Assembly (NCBI GenBank): GCA_000335715.1
Contig: AMYZ01000003.1
Location: 1-64,000, forward strand
DNA from: a beta proteobacterium L13
Lineage (GTDB): Bacteria; Pseudomonadota; Gammaproteobacteria; Burkholderiales; Chromobacteriaceae
Direction of reading: 5' to 3'
DNA: 64,000 nucleotides
How positions within the stretch are numbered: the stretch's first letter is position 1; the number at the start of each line of letters is the position of its first letter. Below, piece by piece: positions 9,706-18,990 of this stretch. Below the pieces are notes generated by a model that was given only the letters and a program-made list of their open reading frames with translations, was not told the DNA's origin and ran no database searches. Made by a program: the position numbers and the translations under genes.

Positions 9706-10647
9706 TTACTTCAGCAAACCGGCTTCGCGGTAGTATTTTTCCGCGCCCGGGTGCAGCGGCATCGGCAGGCCTTTCAGCGCGTTGGCCGGGTTGAATGCCT
9801 TGATGGCGGAGTGCGCGTTGGCCAGTACCGGCAGGTTGGTAAACAGCTGCTTGGTCATCATGTAGACCGTGGCGTCCGGCACCTTGTCGTGCGTGACCAG
9901 CAGGTTGTTGATGGCCACGGTTGGCAGGTCGGCTGGCAGGTCGTCATAGGTTTTGGCGGGGATCCTGGCTGGCTGGTAGGCCGGGTCGCCGATGCGGGCG
10001 ACTACGTCGGCCGGTACCGCCACAAAAGTCACTTTCAGCGCGTTGGACAGGTCGCGGATGGACGCCACCCCCAGGCCGGACGACTGCAGCGTGGCGTCCA
10101 GCTGGCGGTTTTTCATCAGCTCGACCGACTCGCCAAACGGCAGGAACTCCACCTTGGCAAAGTCCTTGTAGCTCAGGCCGGCCGCTTTCAGGATGGCGCG
10201 CGCGTTCAGCTCGGTACCCGACTTGGGCGCCCCCACCGAAATGCGCTTGCCCTTCAGATCCGCCAGCGTCTTCACCCCCGACTCGCTACTGGCCACGATC
10301 TGGATGTAGTTGGGGTAAATGGACGCCACCGCACGCAGCTTCTTCAGCGGCTGGGCAAAGCCCGCCTCGGCATCGCCCTTCCAGGCGTCGGCAGCCGCAT
10401 CAGCCAGCGAGAAGGCAATCTCGCCACGGCCTGCCTGTAGCAGGTTCAGGTTTTCTGCCGATGCCTTGGTGGCCTGTACCGACACCTTGGCATCCGGCAT
10501 GGCCTTGCCATACAGCTGCGACATGGCCACCCCTACCGGGTAGTACACCCCGCTGGTGCCACCGGTCAGCACGTTGATGAACTCGGCACCGTGGGCAAAC
10601 GGGCTCAGGGCCAGGGCCAGGCTGATGGCTGCAATAGGCTTTTTCAT
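9706..10647 (-). CDS. TAXI-family TRAP substrate-binding protein
   Basis: The periplasmic binding protein for the fused TRAP permease. The 313-residue precursor has a signal peptide ending near AHGA (about residue 19), then the TAXI hallmark TGGTSGVYYPVGVAMSQLYG and the helix-rich KASAENLNLLQAGRGEIAF. The start is the ATG at 10647, preceded by GGAGAGAGACCGC. It is the first and probably most expressed gene of the operon; a sigma-54 promoter lies about 70 bases upstream of its start. The ligand is unknown. TAXI proteins often bind glutamate or other carboxylates, but that is family knowledge, not evidence here. Confidence 0.93.
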   Translation of the reverse strand: MKKPIAAISLALALSPFAHGAEFINVLTGGTSGVYYPVGVAMSQLYGKAMPDAKVSVQATKASAENLNLLQAGRGEIAFSLADAAADAWKGDAEAGFAQPLKKLRAVASIYPNYIQIVASSESGVKTLADLKGKRISVGAPKSGTELNARAILKAAGLSYKDFAKVEFLPFGESVELMKNRQLDATLQSSGLGVASIRDLSNALKVTFVAVPADVVARIGDPAYQPARIPAKTYDDLPADLPTVAINNLLVTHDKVPDATVYMMTKQLFTNLPVLANAHSAIKAFNPANALKGLPMPLHPGAEKYYREAGLLK

Positions 10648-10714
10648 GCGGTCTCTCTCCTTTGTCGGGCTGCGTTGCCAGCCCTGTTGTGATGTGCAAA
10701 AGCGCCACAGACAG

Positions 10715-10731
10715 AGCAGGCCCCGTGCCAA
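10715..10731 (-). promoter_or_regulatory. Sigma-54 (-24/-12) promoter of the TAXI-TRAP operon
   Basis: On the minus strand the sequence reads TTGGCACGGGGCCTGCT: GG and GC dinucleotides separated by exactly ten bases, with a near-consensus TTGGCAC -24 block. The predicted start of transcription is near 10704, about 57 bases before the TAXI ATG. The same operon encodes an NtrC-class activator. A GTGTG...CACAC inverted repeat at 10806-10825, about 75 bases further upstream, is a possible activator site. Confidence 0.8.
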
Positions 10732-10921
10732 GCCGCCAGAAAAAGCTAAAAAACCATTAAAAACAAGCACCTGACTCGTCATGCGTGCTCAAGCTGCTAC
10801 GGCAAGTGTGTAGAAACCCGCACACAGCCCGGTATGCCGTGCGCTTTCCCGCACAGCGCCGCCAACAGGGCTTTACCCACCCGGTGCCACACAGTACAAA
10901 GCCGGCAAGGAGAGTAAACAG

Positions 10922-12013
10922 ATGGACAAAATCGATACCGTCGTCATCGGGGCTGGCGTCGTCGGCCTGGCTTGCGCCCGCCCGCTGGCCCAGGCCGGGC
11001 AGGACGTGATGATCGTGGAGCAGGAAGCCGCCATCGGCCAGCACACCAGTAGCCGCAATAGCGAGGTGATACACGCCGGCATCTACTATGCACACGGCAG
11101 CCACAAGGCGCGGCTGTGCGTAGCCGGGCGCGACATGCTGTACCGCTACTGCGCCGAGCGCGCCATACCGCACCAGCGCATCGGCAAGCTGCTGGTGGCA
11201 GTAGACGCGGCCGATACCGACAGGTTGGCCGCATTGCAGCAGCACGCCGCGGCAAACGGCGTAACGCTGGGCTGGCTGGAGCAGGCCGCGCTACGCGAAC
11301 GCGAGCCGGCATTGCAAGCCCACGCCGCCCTGCACTCGCCCGACACCGGCATCATCGATAGCCACGCCCTGATGCAGGCGCTGCTGGCCGATGCCGAACA
11401 CGCCGGTGCACTGCTGGCGCTGGCGTCGCCAATACACAGCGGCCGCGCTGGCACCGACGGTATCGTGCTGCAGCTGGCTGACGGCTACGAGGTACTGGCG
11501 CAGCGTGTGGTCAACGCGGCCGGCTTATGGGCGCCCGCACTGGCGCAACAGCTGGCTGGCGTTCCACGTGAAACCATCCCCACGCCCTACTACGCGCGCG
11601 GCGTGTACTTTGCCCTGGCTGGGCGCAGCCCGTTCTCGCAGCTGATCTACCCGCTACCCGAGCCCGGCGGCCTGGGCACGCACCTGACGCTGGACCTGGG
11701 CGGCCAGGCGCGCTTTGGCCCGGATGTGGAATGGATTGATGGTGTGGATTACACGGTAGACCCGCAGCGGGCGCAGGGCTTCTACCACAACATACGCCGC
11801 TGGTGGCCGGGGCTGGCCGACGGCGCGCTGGCCCCCACCTATAGCGGCGTGCGGCCCAAGATCGTGCCGCAGGGTGCGCCCGAGGGAGATTTTGTCATTC
11901 AGGGGCCCGCGGTACACGGCGTGCCCGGGCTGGTGAACCTGTACGGTATCGAGTCGCCCGGGCTAAGCGCCAGCCTGGCGATCGCGGCCGAGGTGGCCAA
12001 GCTGCTGCGCTAA
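10922..12013 (+). CDS. lhgO: FAD-dependent oxidoreductase, L-2-hydroxyglutarate oxidase-like
   Basis: A DAO-family flavoprotein of 363 residues. The N-terminus has the dinucleotide-binding fold ([17 protein letters not shown], then the acidic residue in MIVEQE), the family segment [14 protein letters not shown], and a C-terminal FAD-contacting stretch ([20 protein letters not shown]). LhgO enzymes oxidise L-2-hydroxyglutarate to 2-oxoglutarate and pass electrons to the quinone pool. The specific substrate here is inferred from overall resemblance. AAGGAGAG lies seven bases before the ATG. The gene is divergent from the TRAP operon, which makes an imported hydroxy-acid a conceivable substrate. 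Its last 51 bases overlap the end of the convergent SRPBCC-like gene. Confidence 0.85.
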   Translation: MDKIDTVVIGAGVVGLACARPLAQAGQDVMIVEQEAAIGQHTSSRNSEVIHAGIYYAHGSHKARLCVAGRDMLYRYCAERAIPHQRIGKLLVAVDAADTDRLAALQQHAAANGVTLGWLEQAALREREPALQAHAALHSPDTGIIDSHALMQALLADAEHAGALLALASPIHSGRAGTDGIVLQLADGYEVLAQRVVNAAGLWAPALAQQLAGVPRETIPTPYYARGVYFALAGRSPFSQLIYPLPEPGGLGTHLTLDLGGQARFGPDVEWIDGVDYTVDPQRAQGFYHNIRRWWPGLADGALAPTYSGVRPKIVPQGAPEGDFVIQGPAVHGVPGLVNLYGIESPGLSASLAIAAEVAKLLR

Positions 12014-12547
12014 GGCCAGCCGGGCTACCGCCCGCAGTATGCGCTGGCGGATCAGCCCACTCACCGGCCGTATCAAGTACCAGTACGGCCAGAAGCGGCG
12101 ATAGCTGGCCAGCGTGGGGCAGGCCACCCGTGTTTCGGTACACAGCAGGGTCTGGCCACCTGGCTGCGCGCTTACCGTAAAGCCCAGCACCAGGCGCGGG
12201 CAAGGCAGCGTGGCAAAAGCGGCGGCATCGGCAATGGGTTGCAGGCCGTAATCGCTACGCCAGAACTCCCCCGCCAGCCCCCACACCAGCTCGTGCTCGC
12301 CCTGTGCCAGCAGGGTGAATTCATGCAGGCCGAACGGTGGCTTGTGCGGCAGGGCATTAGCGTAGCCCAGCCGTGCGGCCAACCTGCCGGGCAGCTCGCG
12401 CAACGCGATAAAGCGGCTTACCCACGGGTCTTGCCACTGCGGCAGCTGCGCCAGCGCCTGCATCAGTGCGGCCGGGCTGGCTGCCACGCTGCGCTGGTGG
12501 CGCTCGGCAAACTGGTATTGCGGTAGCAGGGTGTGCAGCAGGCTCAT
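11963..12547 (-). CDS. SRPBCC (START-like) family protein, function unknown
   Basis: A 194-residue soluble protein. The sequence pattern ([15 protein letters not shown], then [20 protein letters not shown] and IRPVSGLIR) matches a group of uncharacterised SRPBCC-fold proteins in which a Thr-Glu-Thr-Arg strand is followed by a helix with YWxxIRPxSGLIR. No catalytic residues can be named. The start overlaps the stop of the solute-binding protein gene by four bases, so it is the last gene of a three-gene operon. Its 3' end runs 51 bases into the convergent lhgO-like gene. Confidence 0.7.
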   Translation of the reverse strand: MSLLHTLLPQYQFAERHQRSVAASPAALMQALAQLPQWQDPWVSRFIALRELPGRLAARLGYANALPHKPPFGLHEFTLLAQGEHELVWGLAGEFWRSDYGLQPIADAAAFATLPCPRLVLGFTVSAQPGGQTLLCTETRVACPTLASYRRFWPYWYLIRPVSGLIRQRILRAVARLALAQQLGHLGRDRQAGA

Positions 12548-13323
12548 GGCTGCGGTTCGGCGTCGTAGCGACGGAAGATGGCGTTGTAGCGGCCGTCGTT
12601 CTTCATTTCACGCAGGCGGTAGTCGATGCGCTGGCGCAGCACCGGGTCGCGCCACAGCACGGTGGCCTCGCGCGGGGGCAGAATGGCAAAGAATTCTACC
12701 GCCTGGCGGGTATCCACTGCGGTTTCGCCGTGCAAACGCTTGCGATACCAGTCCAGCACCAGGCGGTCGGCCAGAATCACATCCACGCGGCCCGCGTACA
12801 GGCTTTTTACTTGCTGGCGCTGGTCGCCGGTTTCGTTGTAGTGGCCCTGCGATACCGCCTCCAGGCGGTCGAAGCTGTCCGGCATGTCGTTTTGCGCGCC
12901 ATCCCACGCCAGAATATTCAGGCCTACCAGGTCGGCGGTGCGCTCCAGCTTGAGGTGGCGCTTTTGCAATGCCATGGCCAGGTTGTCAAAGGTGTGCAAG
13001 GGCCGGCCCAAAGAGCCGGGCAAGTTGGCATGCTTTTGCGCCTGGGGCGATACATCGTAGATGGCGTCTACCTCGTTGCGGCGGAACAACGCCATGCGGC
13101 GCGCTATCGGGTAGTACACCGGGTGTAGCGCCAGGCCCTCGGCATGCAGCGCCTCGCGCAGCAGCTCCACGGCAATACCGGGGCGCGTACTGGCGTTTAC
13201 CCAGGGTGGGCTGTTTTCGGGAAACGCGACCTTGATCACGGTAGCAGCCTGCGCCGGCCAGGCCAGCAGCAGGGCCACCAGCCAGCACCACGGCGCACGC
13301 ATGGGGCGGGTGGTATTAGTCAA
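12544..13323 (-). CDS. Periplasmic solute-binding protein, family 3-like
   Basis: A 259-residue secreted protein with a signal peptide ending near PAQA (about residue 26) and a bacterial extracellular family-3 fold: VIKVAFPENSPPWVN at the start, the lobe-1 PGIAVELLREAL, and the hinge region AGRVDVILADRLVLDW. No permease or ATPase gene is nearby, so it may feed a distant transporter or act as a sensor-type binding protein. It overlaps the MOSC gene by eight bases upstream and the SRPBCC-like gene by four downstream. Confidence 0.8.
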   Translation of the reverse strand: MTNTTRPMRAPWCWLVALLLAWPAQAATVIKVAFPENSPPWVNASTRPGIAVELLREALHAEGLALHPVYYPIARRMALFRRNEVDAIYDVSPQAQKHANLPGSLGRPLHTFDNLAMALQKRHLKLERTADLVGLNILAWDGAQNDMPDSFDRLEAVSQGHYNETGDQRQQVKSLYAGRVDVILADRLVLDWYRKRLHGETAVDTRQAVEFFAILPPREATVLWRDPVLRQRIDYRLREMKNDGRYNAIFRRYDAEPQP

Positions 13324-14116
13324 AAGCCAGTTTGCTTTCCAGAATGGTCAGCGCATCGCCCAGCTGCAGCACACCACTGTTACGCGCCACCAGGTTCACG
13401 CCAAAGCACACGCCCTCTTCCAGGCGGCGGTAGCCTATCAGCGTGGCCAGCGGCTGCTTGTCCGGGTGGGGCTGCGCGGTGTCCGGGTCGATGGTCGTAA
13501 AAATGCAGCGCGTGCAGCGGCTGACTACCTCGAACTCGACCTCGCCAATGCGGATACGCTGCCACTCGTCTTCCTCGAAGGCAAAAGCATCGTCCACCAC
13601 CAGGTTGGGGCGGAACTGACGCATGGACACCTGTGCGGCCAACCTTTGGTTCAGGTCGTCCAGCGAGGCCTGGCTGATCAGCAAAAACGGCGCGCCGTCG
13701 GCAAAAGACAGCGGCGTCACGCCGTCCTTGAACACGCGGGTCGTCTGCCCCAGCCACAGCAACTGTACCGGCTCGGCCAGCAGCTGGCTAAACCAGGCAT
13801 CGGCCGCGGCGTCGCCGCACAGCGCAGTGAACTCGCTTTTCCACACCTGGGCGCGGTGCGGCTGGGCAAAGCGGCCGGTATCCGTATGCAGCGGCAATTG
13901 GCCGGGGGCAGAAAACTGCCACTCCCCCTCCCCCGCCCCTGACGCCTCCACCTGTACCAGCGCAGGGTGGGTGCGCGCGGTAATCTGGCTGCCATCGGGG
14001 CGCACTACCAGCCATACGCGGTCGTCCGCCAGGCCTTGGGCGGTCACCGTGGCACGGTCCAGGGCCTGGCCACGGCAGGATTTCAGCGGATGAATGAACA
14101 GCTGTGTCAGTGCCAT
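13316..14116 (-). CDS. MOSC domain-containing protein, YcbX-like
   Basis: Predicted molybdenum-cofactor-dependent reductase of the mARC/YcbX group, acting on N-hydroxylated compounds with electrons from a ferredoxin-like partner. The 266-residue protein has the MOSC N-terminal beta-barrel (MALTQLFIHPLKSCRG, with GLADDRVWLVV) and the MOSC domain (RPNLVVDD, then SRCTRCIFTTIDPDT with the conserved cysteine region). E. coli YcbX has an additional C-terminal 2Fe-2S domain that is missing here. The start at 14116 matches the family; the frame is open for 19 more codons upstream. First gene of a three-gene operon. Confidence 0.85.
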   Translation of the reverse strand: MALTQLFIHPLKSCRGQALDRATVTAQGLADDRVWLVVRPDGSQITARTHPALVQVEASGAGEGEWQFSAPGQLPLHTDTGRFAQPHRAQVWKSEFTALCGDAAADAWFSQLLAEPVQLLWLGQTTRVFKDGVTPLSFADGAPFLLISQASLDDLNQRLAAQVSMRQFRPNLVVDDAFAFEEDEWQRIRIGEVEFEVVSRCTRCIFTTIDPDTAQPHPDKQPLATLIGYRRLEEGVCFGVNLVARNSGVLQLGDALTILESKLAFD

Positions 14117-14317
14117 AAGCGGGGCCCCATCGTGAAGACGCCATAGGCTACCGTCAGCGCGTAGCTTAAGCAATGCTCATCCTCTGGCCTTTTACGATTG
14201 CACTTTTATAGAAATAGGAGAAACTGCTTAGATGCGGCCAGTAAGCATTGCCGTCCTAATCCAGTCAATTGCCTAAACACTGCCACTTGCAGCGCCAAAA
14301 GCATGGAGATGATCAGT

Positions 14318-15634
14318 ATGTTCAACAAACACCTGAAACAAGAAATTTCAAGTCTCAACGCTGCACTTGCCAAGCATAAAGCCATCGAAGCGGCGATTGA
14401 CCGCTCCAACGCGATTGTACAATTCGACCTGGAAGCCAGGGTGATTGCGGCCAACCAGAACTTTCTGCACACCCTGGGCTACAGCAGCCTGGAACAGATT
14501 GCCGGCAAACCGCACAGCACCTTCTGTGACGCAGCCACCGTGGCCAGCAACGACTACCGGCAATTCTGGGATGCCCTGCGCCGTGGCGAATTCTTCAGCG
14601 GGCGCATCAAGCGCATTGGTGCCCAGGGGCAGGTACTGTGGCTGGAAGCCACGTATAACCCCATTCTGGACAACGACGGCAAAGTGAGCGGCTTCATCAA
14701 GTTTGCTACCAATATTACCCCGCGCGTCATGGCCGCCGCCCGCGACCGCGCCACGCTAGCCGCACTGAACCGCGCCATGGCGGTGATCGAATTTACCCCC
14801 GACGGCCAGATCACCCAGGCCAACGACAATTTCCTGCAGGTCATGGGCTACCGGCTGGACGAGATCAAGGGCAAACACCACCGTATTTTCTGCGACAGCA
14901 GCTACAGCAATAGCCCGGAATACGAGCAGCTCTGGCGCACGCTGCGCAGCGGCCAGTTCTTTTCCGGCCAGATCGAACGCCTCACCAGCCGTGGCGAACA
15001 CCTGTACCTGGAAGCCAGCTACAACCCGGTATTCGATGAGGATGGCAAAGTCATCAGCGTGATGAAGTTCGCCACCGACATCACCGAAAAAGTGCTGCAG
15101 GTACAGAAAGAGCGCGATTCTGCCATGTTTGCCCTGACCACCTCGCAGCAAACACAGGCGCTATCCGACAGTGGCGTAAACAACATCCTGCAAAGCGTGG
15201 CTGACATCCGCGCCATGGCCAGCAGCATCGAGCAAGCCGGGCATAACATCCAGGCACTGGGCGAGCGCTCGCAAGCCATTACCTCCATCGTGCAAACCAT
15301 CAAGGACATTGCCGACCAGACCAACCTGCTGGCACTGAACGCCGCCATCGAGGCTGCGCGCGCCGGTGAAATGGGGCGCGGTTTTGCCGTGGTGGCCGAC
15401 GAAGTACGCAAGCTGGCCGAGCGCACCTCGTCGTCCACTGCCGAAATTGCCGGCATGGTGGGCGATATCCAGCAGCAAACCCGTACCGCGGTAAGCAATA
15501 TGGATCAGCTGCTGGAACAGGCCCGTGGCAGTGTGGCGCTCACCCAAGGCGCCGGCGATACCATGCAGCAGATACGTGAAGGTGCAGAAAAAGTGGTGCA
15601 CGCCATCGGCCAGTTTGCCCACCTGAAAACCTGA
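14318..15634 (+). CDS. Soluble chemoreceptor with two PAS domains
   Basis: A cytoplasmic methyl-accepting protein of 438 residues with no membrane segment. Two tandem PAS domains (about 30-140 and 150-265) share the motif GxxFxGxIxRxxxxGxxLxLEAxYNP, and each ends with the PAC-type FATxIT. A short signalling domain follows with the canonical tip [19 protein letters not shown] and [17 protein letters not shown]. The architecture resembles Aer-type energy or redox sensors; cofactor unknown. The start at 14318 has GGAG nine bases upstream. It ends soon after the tip helix, so the receptor is short. Confidence 0.88.
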   Translation: MFNKHLKQEISSLNAALAKHKAIEAAIDRSNAIVQFDLEARVIAANQNFLHTLGYSSLEQIAGKPHSTFCDAATVASNDYRQFWDALRRGEFFSGRIKRIGAQGQVLWLEATYNPILDNDGKVSGFIKFATNITPRVMAAARDRATLAALNRAMAVIEFTPDGQITQANDNFLQVMGYRLDEIKGKHHRIFCDSSYSNSPEYEQLWRTLRSGQFFSGQIERLTSRGEHLYLEASYNPVFDEDGKVISVMKFATDITEKVLQVQKERDSAMFALTTSQQTQALSDSGVNNILQSVADIRAMASSIEQAGHNIQALGERSQAITSIVQTIKDIADQTNLLALNAAIEAARAGEMGRGFAVVADEVRKLAERTSSSTAEIAGMVGDIQQQTRTAVSNMDQLLEQARGSVALTQGAGDTMQQIREGAEKVVHAIGQFAHLKT

Positions 15635-15648
15635 GTACACACTGCGGT

Positions 15649-16599
15649 TCACGCCACCAGCTGCCGTGCCAGGCCCAGCCAGCGCGCGTCGTTGTCCAGT
15701 GCGGCCAACTGCAGCGCGCTGAATAGCAGCTTGCAGTCGTGGTCGCCAGCCAGCGGCCGCAAGGGCATCAGCTCTGCCGGCTCGCACGGCGGTGGCAAGG
15801 CAGGTTGGCCGCAGCGTAGCCACAGCGCCAGCGTGGCCGCCTGCAACTGCCGCACGGTGGCTGCCGGTACCTCGGCCAGGCCCAGCGCCCGCGCCACGCT
15901 CAAGGCCGCTTCCCAGCCGGTAACCAGGTGCAATACATCAAAATCGCGCGTGGCCAGGTATAGCCGCGCCGCGCGCCAGCGCGCCTGTGCGGCCGGCTCT
16001 GGCGGCCAGTGCGCGGGCAGATGGCCACTGCCGTGCAGCTGCTGCAGCACGTCGACAATTTCGTCCGCGATCAAGCCGTAGCGGCTGGCCAAGGACTGCC
16101 AGCTGGCCAGGCTTTGGTAAAGCGCCTCCAGCGTGGCACACGTCGCAGCGGGGCCGGTGAGCGCCGGGGCAGGCCGCGCACAGGCCAGCCCATAAGCCAG
16201 CGCGGCCACGGTTTCGTCGTGTACGCCGGCGCGCAGTGCATAGGCCAGCCGGATCACACCATGAAAACTGCCGCCCAGCGGCTGCGCCAGCACGGCGTGC
16301 ATGGCCTGCGGCCAACTATCCGGGTGAGCGGCCAGATAACGGCGCAGCGCCGCTTCGGCGTCAGCATCGCCCACCCCTTCCTGCCAGTGGCCAATGGGGC
16401 GCCAGTCGTCGTGCAGCGGGGCCAGCCGTGGCAAACCGGCCTGCAAGCAAGCCTGCAGCGCGTCGGCGTCGGCCCCCAGCGCTGCGCGGGCGTGCAGCAC
16501 CATGGGCAGGTGGTTGCTCAGGCCCTGATGGTGGCTGCCGGCGTAGGGGTACAGGCTGGATAGCAGGCCAGGCAACAGGGATAGCGTGGACGGGTTCAT
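15649..16599 (-). CDS. Questin oxidase-like (DUF4243) protein
   Basis: A 316-residue protein resembling the questin oxidase-like family: an early NHLPMVLHARAALGAD segment, a central FHGVIRLAYALRAG segment and further helical repeats rich in Ala and Leu. Fungal members are Baeyer-Villiger-type oxygenases; bacterial members are uncharacterised. The start at ATG 16599 is chosen because family homology begins at NPSTLSLL; the frame is open further upstream. Convergent with the PAS chemoreceptor gene, 15 bases between stops. Confidence 0.65.
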   Translation of the reverse strand: MNPSTLSLLPGLLSSLYPYAGSHHQGLSNHLPMVLHARAALGADADALQACLQAGLPRLAPLHDDWRPIGHWQEGVGDADAEAALRRYLAAHPDSWPQAMHAVLAQPLGGSFHGVIRLAYALRAGVHDETVAALAYGLACARPAPALTGPAATCATLEALYQSLASWQSLASRYGLIADEIVDVLQQLHGSGHLPAHWPPEPAAQARWRAARLYLATRDFDVLHLVTGWEAALSVARALGLAEVPAATVRQLQAATLALWLRCGQPALPPPCEPAELMPLRPLAGDHDCKLLFSALQLAALDNDARWLGLARQLVA

Positions 16600-16699
16600 G
16601 GCGGCACCATTAAGTAAACTTTTTGATTTATATAATAATGCATTCCCGACTGAATCAGTCAACAATTTTATCCCCAGCAGCACGCTGCGCCTGCACCGT

Positions 16700-16729
16700 T
16701 GCGGCCAACCCTGTGGATAAGTTGGCCGC
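16700..16729. terminator. Inverted pair of the GCGGCCAAC motif enclosing a DnaA box
   Basis: TGCGGCCAACC at 16700-16710 and the complement GTTGGCCGC at 16721-16729 form a 9-bp stem. The loop contains a perfect DnaA box (TGTGGATAA, 16712-16720). The pair lies 23 bases past the stop of the minus-strand AraC gene, a terminator-like position, though no T-run follows. Confidence 0.5.
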
Positions 16730-16751
16730 CCTGCCCTGCTGGCTGACCAGC

Positions 16752-17552
16752 TCAGATCTCGCCATCACCCGCTGCCGGGTTGGCAAAAAAAGCACTGGGC
16801 GCCACGCCAAACTGGCGGCGGAACATGGCAGTAAAGGCGCTGGGGCTGGCGTAACCGGCAGACAGCGCCACGTCCAGCACGCGAGCGCCGGTAGCCAGCA
16901 GCGCCAGCGCGTGCATCAGCCGGGCCTGGCGCCGCCAGGCGCCAAAGTTCATGCCGGTAGCGCGCTGGAAGCGGCGCTGCAGCGTACGCACGTCCACCCC
17001 CAGCCAGGCTGCCCAGTGCTCGCTGCTGCGTTCGTCGTCCGGCTGCGCCTGCAGCTGGCGGCACAGCGGCGCCAGCAAGTCGTCGTCTGGCGTGGGCAGC
17101 GCCAGCGGTAGCGTTTCCAGCACTTCGCATTCCTCCAGCAGCAAGGCCAGCAGGCGCGCGGCGCGGGTATCGGGCAATACCGGCGGCGGTATGCGCACCG
17201 CCGCCAGCAGCAGCTCGCGCCACAGCGGCGTGACCGCCAGCACGCAGCATTGCTGCGGCATGCCGGCCAGTGCGTGCGGCTGCACGTACACGCTGCGCAC
17301 CTGCGCCGGGCTGAGCATGTGCACCTCGTGCCAGTGGCCGGGCGGGATATAGATGGCGCGGCTGGGCGGCACGATCCACTGCCCGCGGGCAGACAGGATG
17401 CGCATCACGCCGGCGGTGCCGTACAGCAGCTGGGCGGTGCTGTGGGTGTGGCGGGCCGTGGCGTAGCCGGCCGGGTAGTCCTGTGTTTTGCCTATCATCA
17501 GCGTGGCGCTGGTGAGCAGCGGTGGGTTGATGTCTTCGACCGGGGCGTGCAT
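16752..17552 (-). CDS. AraC-family regulator with cupin sensor domain
   Basis: A transcription factor of 266 residues: an N-terminal cupin half with the metal-site-like HTHSTAQLLYGTAGVM and a C-terminal pair of helix-turn-helix units (AAWLGVDVRTLQRRFQRATG, then VLDVALSAGYASPSAFTAMFRR). It is divergent from the fosmidomycin-resistance-type MFS gene with 93 bases between them, the usual arrangement for a regulator and its exporter target. The inducer is unknown. The start is the ATG at 17552. Confidence 0.88.
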   Translation of the reverse strand: MHAPVEDINPPLLTSATLMIGKTQDYPAGYATARHTHSTAQLLYGTAGVMRILSARGQWIVPPSRAIYIPPGHWHEVHMLSPAQVRSVYVQPHALAGMPQQCCVLAVTPLWRELLLAAVRIPPPVLPDTRAARLLALLLEECEVLETLPLALPTPDDDLLAPLCRQLQAQPDDERSSEHWAAWLGVDVRTLQRRFQRATGMNFGAWRRQARLMHALALLATGARVLDVALSAGYASPSAFTAMFRRQFGVAPSAFFANPAAGDGEI

Positions 17553-17645
17553 GCCGTTTTCTCGATAGTTAGTGCCCGTACGCAGCAGGACAGGCAGGAG
17601 CAGGCATTCTAGGATGGGCTACCTTCCCCCCACAAGGAAACTGTG

Positions 17646-18863
17646 ATGAACACCACCACCTCCGCCGCCCCGTCTGCGGCCAACCCAGCCGCCCCCGGCG
17701 TGCAACCGCACTGGCGCGTCATCAGCGCCGTCAGCGTGGCGCACTTCCTGAACGACATGATGCAGTCGCTGATCCTGGCCATGTACCCGCTGCTGAAGGG
17801 CCATTACGCGCTGAGCTTTGCCCAGATCGGCCTGCTGACCCTGGTGTACCAATGCACCGCCTCGCTGCTGCAGCCGATGGTGGGCATCGTCACCGACCGC
17901 CGCCCGCAGCCCTACGCCATGATGCTGGGCATGCTGTCCACGCTGGCCGGCCTGCTGCTGCTGTCACAAGCCACGCAGTACAGCTGGCTGCTGCTGGCCG
18001 CCGCGCTGGTGGGTACCGGCTCGTCCATCTTCCACCCCGAATCGTCGCGCGTGGTGCGGCTGGCCTCGGCCGGGCACAAGGGCCTGGCGCAGTCGGTATT
18101 CCAGGTGGGCGGCAACGGCGGCACCGCCACCGGCCCGCTGCTGGCCATGCTGCTGATCCTGCCGTACGGCCAGGGCAGCCTGGCGTGGGTGGCGCTGCTA
18201 ACGCTGGTAGCCATGCTGGTGCTGTGGCAGGTGGGTAACTGGTACCGCGCCCAGCTGGCGCACGCGGCGCAGCGCATGGCCAGCGTGGCGGCCAACCCGC
18301 TGTCGCCGGCCGACACCCGCAAAACGCTGGCGGTGCTGATGGCGCTGGTGGTGACCAAGTACACCTATATGGCCAGCCTGCACAGCTACTTCACCTTTTA
18401 CCTGATCGAGCGCTTTGCGCTGCCCACCGCCACCGCGCAGCTGTACCTGTTTGCCTTCCTGCTGGCGGTAGCTAGCGGCACCCTGCTGGGCGGGCCGCTG
18501 GGCGACCGCATCGGCCGCCGCCGCGTGATCTGGTTTTCCATCTTCGGCAGCGCGCCGTTTGCCTTGGCGCTGCCGCACGTGGGCCTCACGGCCACGCTGG
18601 CGCTGGTGGTGGTGATCGGGCTGATTTTGTCGTCGGCGTTCTCGGCCATTCTGGTGTACGCGCAGGAGCTGCTGCCGCAAAAGGTAGGCACCATCTCCGG
18701 CCTGTTCTTTGGCCTGGCGTTTGGCGTGGCAGGCCTGGCCGCCGCCGCCCTGGGCCAGCTGGCCGACCATGCCGGCATCCAGGCCGTGTACCAGTGGTGC
18801 GCGTGGCTACCGCTGGCCGGCATCGTGGCCGCGCTGCTGCCCGAGCTGCGCAAGCGCGGCTGA
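17646..18863 (+). CDS. fsr: MFS efflux pump, fosmidomycin resistance (Fsr) family
   Basis: An inner-membrane drug exporter with about twelve membrane segments in 405 residues. Alignment from memory with E. coli Fsr is strong across SVAHFLNDMMQSLILAMYPL, LLQPMVGIVTD, LVGTGSSIFHPESSRVVRLA and QSVFQVGGNGG. Family members export fosmidomycin and some biocides; the natural substrate is unknown. The start is the ATG at 17646, with AAGGA seven bases upstream; a GTG one codon earlier is less likely. The divergent AraC gene is the likely regulator. Confidence 0.9.
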   Translation: MNTTTSAAPSAANPAAPGVQPHWRVISAVSVAHFLNDMMQSLILAMYPLLKGHYALSFAQIGLLTLVYQCTASLLQPMVGIVTDRRPQPYAMMLGMLSTLAGLLLLSQATQYSWLLLAAALVGTGSSIFHPESSRVVRLASAGHKGLAQSVFQVGGNGGTATGPLLAMLLILPYGQGSLAWVALLTLVAMLVLWQVGNWYRAQLAHAAQRMASVAANPLSPADTRKTLAVLMALVVTKYTYMASLHSYFTFYLIERFALPTATAQLYLFAFLLAVASGTLLGGPLGDRIGRRRVIWFSIFGSAPFALALPHVGLTATLALVVVIGLILSSAFSAILVYAQELLPQKVGTISGLFFGLAFGVAGLAAAALGQLADHAGIQAVYQWCAWLPLAGIVAALLPELRKRG

Positions 18864-18935
18864 GGTACGGCGGCAAGGTTGCCGCCGCATGGTTAAGCCA
18901 TATTGCCGCCGCCAGCCAGGCAGCGCCACAAGTGC

Positions 18936-18961
18936 AAGGGGCAGCCCATGGGCTGCCCCTT
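18936..18961. terminator. Hairpin terminator between fsr and the GFA gene
   Basis: An almost perfect stem AAGGGGCAGCCC / GGGCTGCCCCTT lies between the convergent fsr-like and GFA-family genes. It can serve both strands, though the T-run is weak. Confidence 0.65.
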
Positions 18962-18990
18962 GTCGCTATCGGCCATGCGGCCAACCCAGG

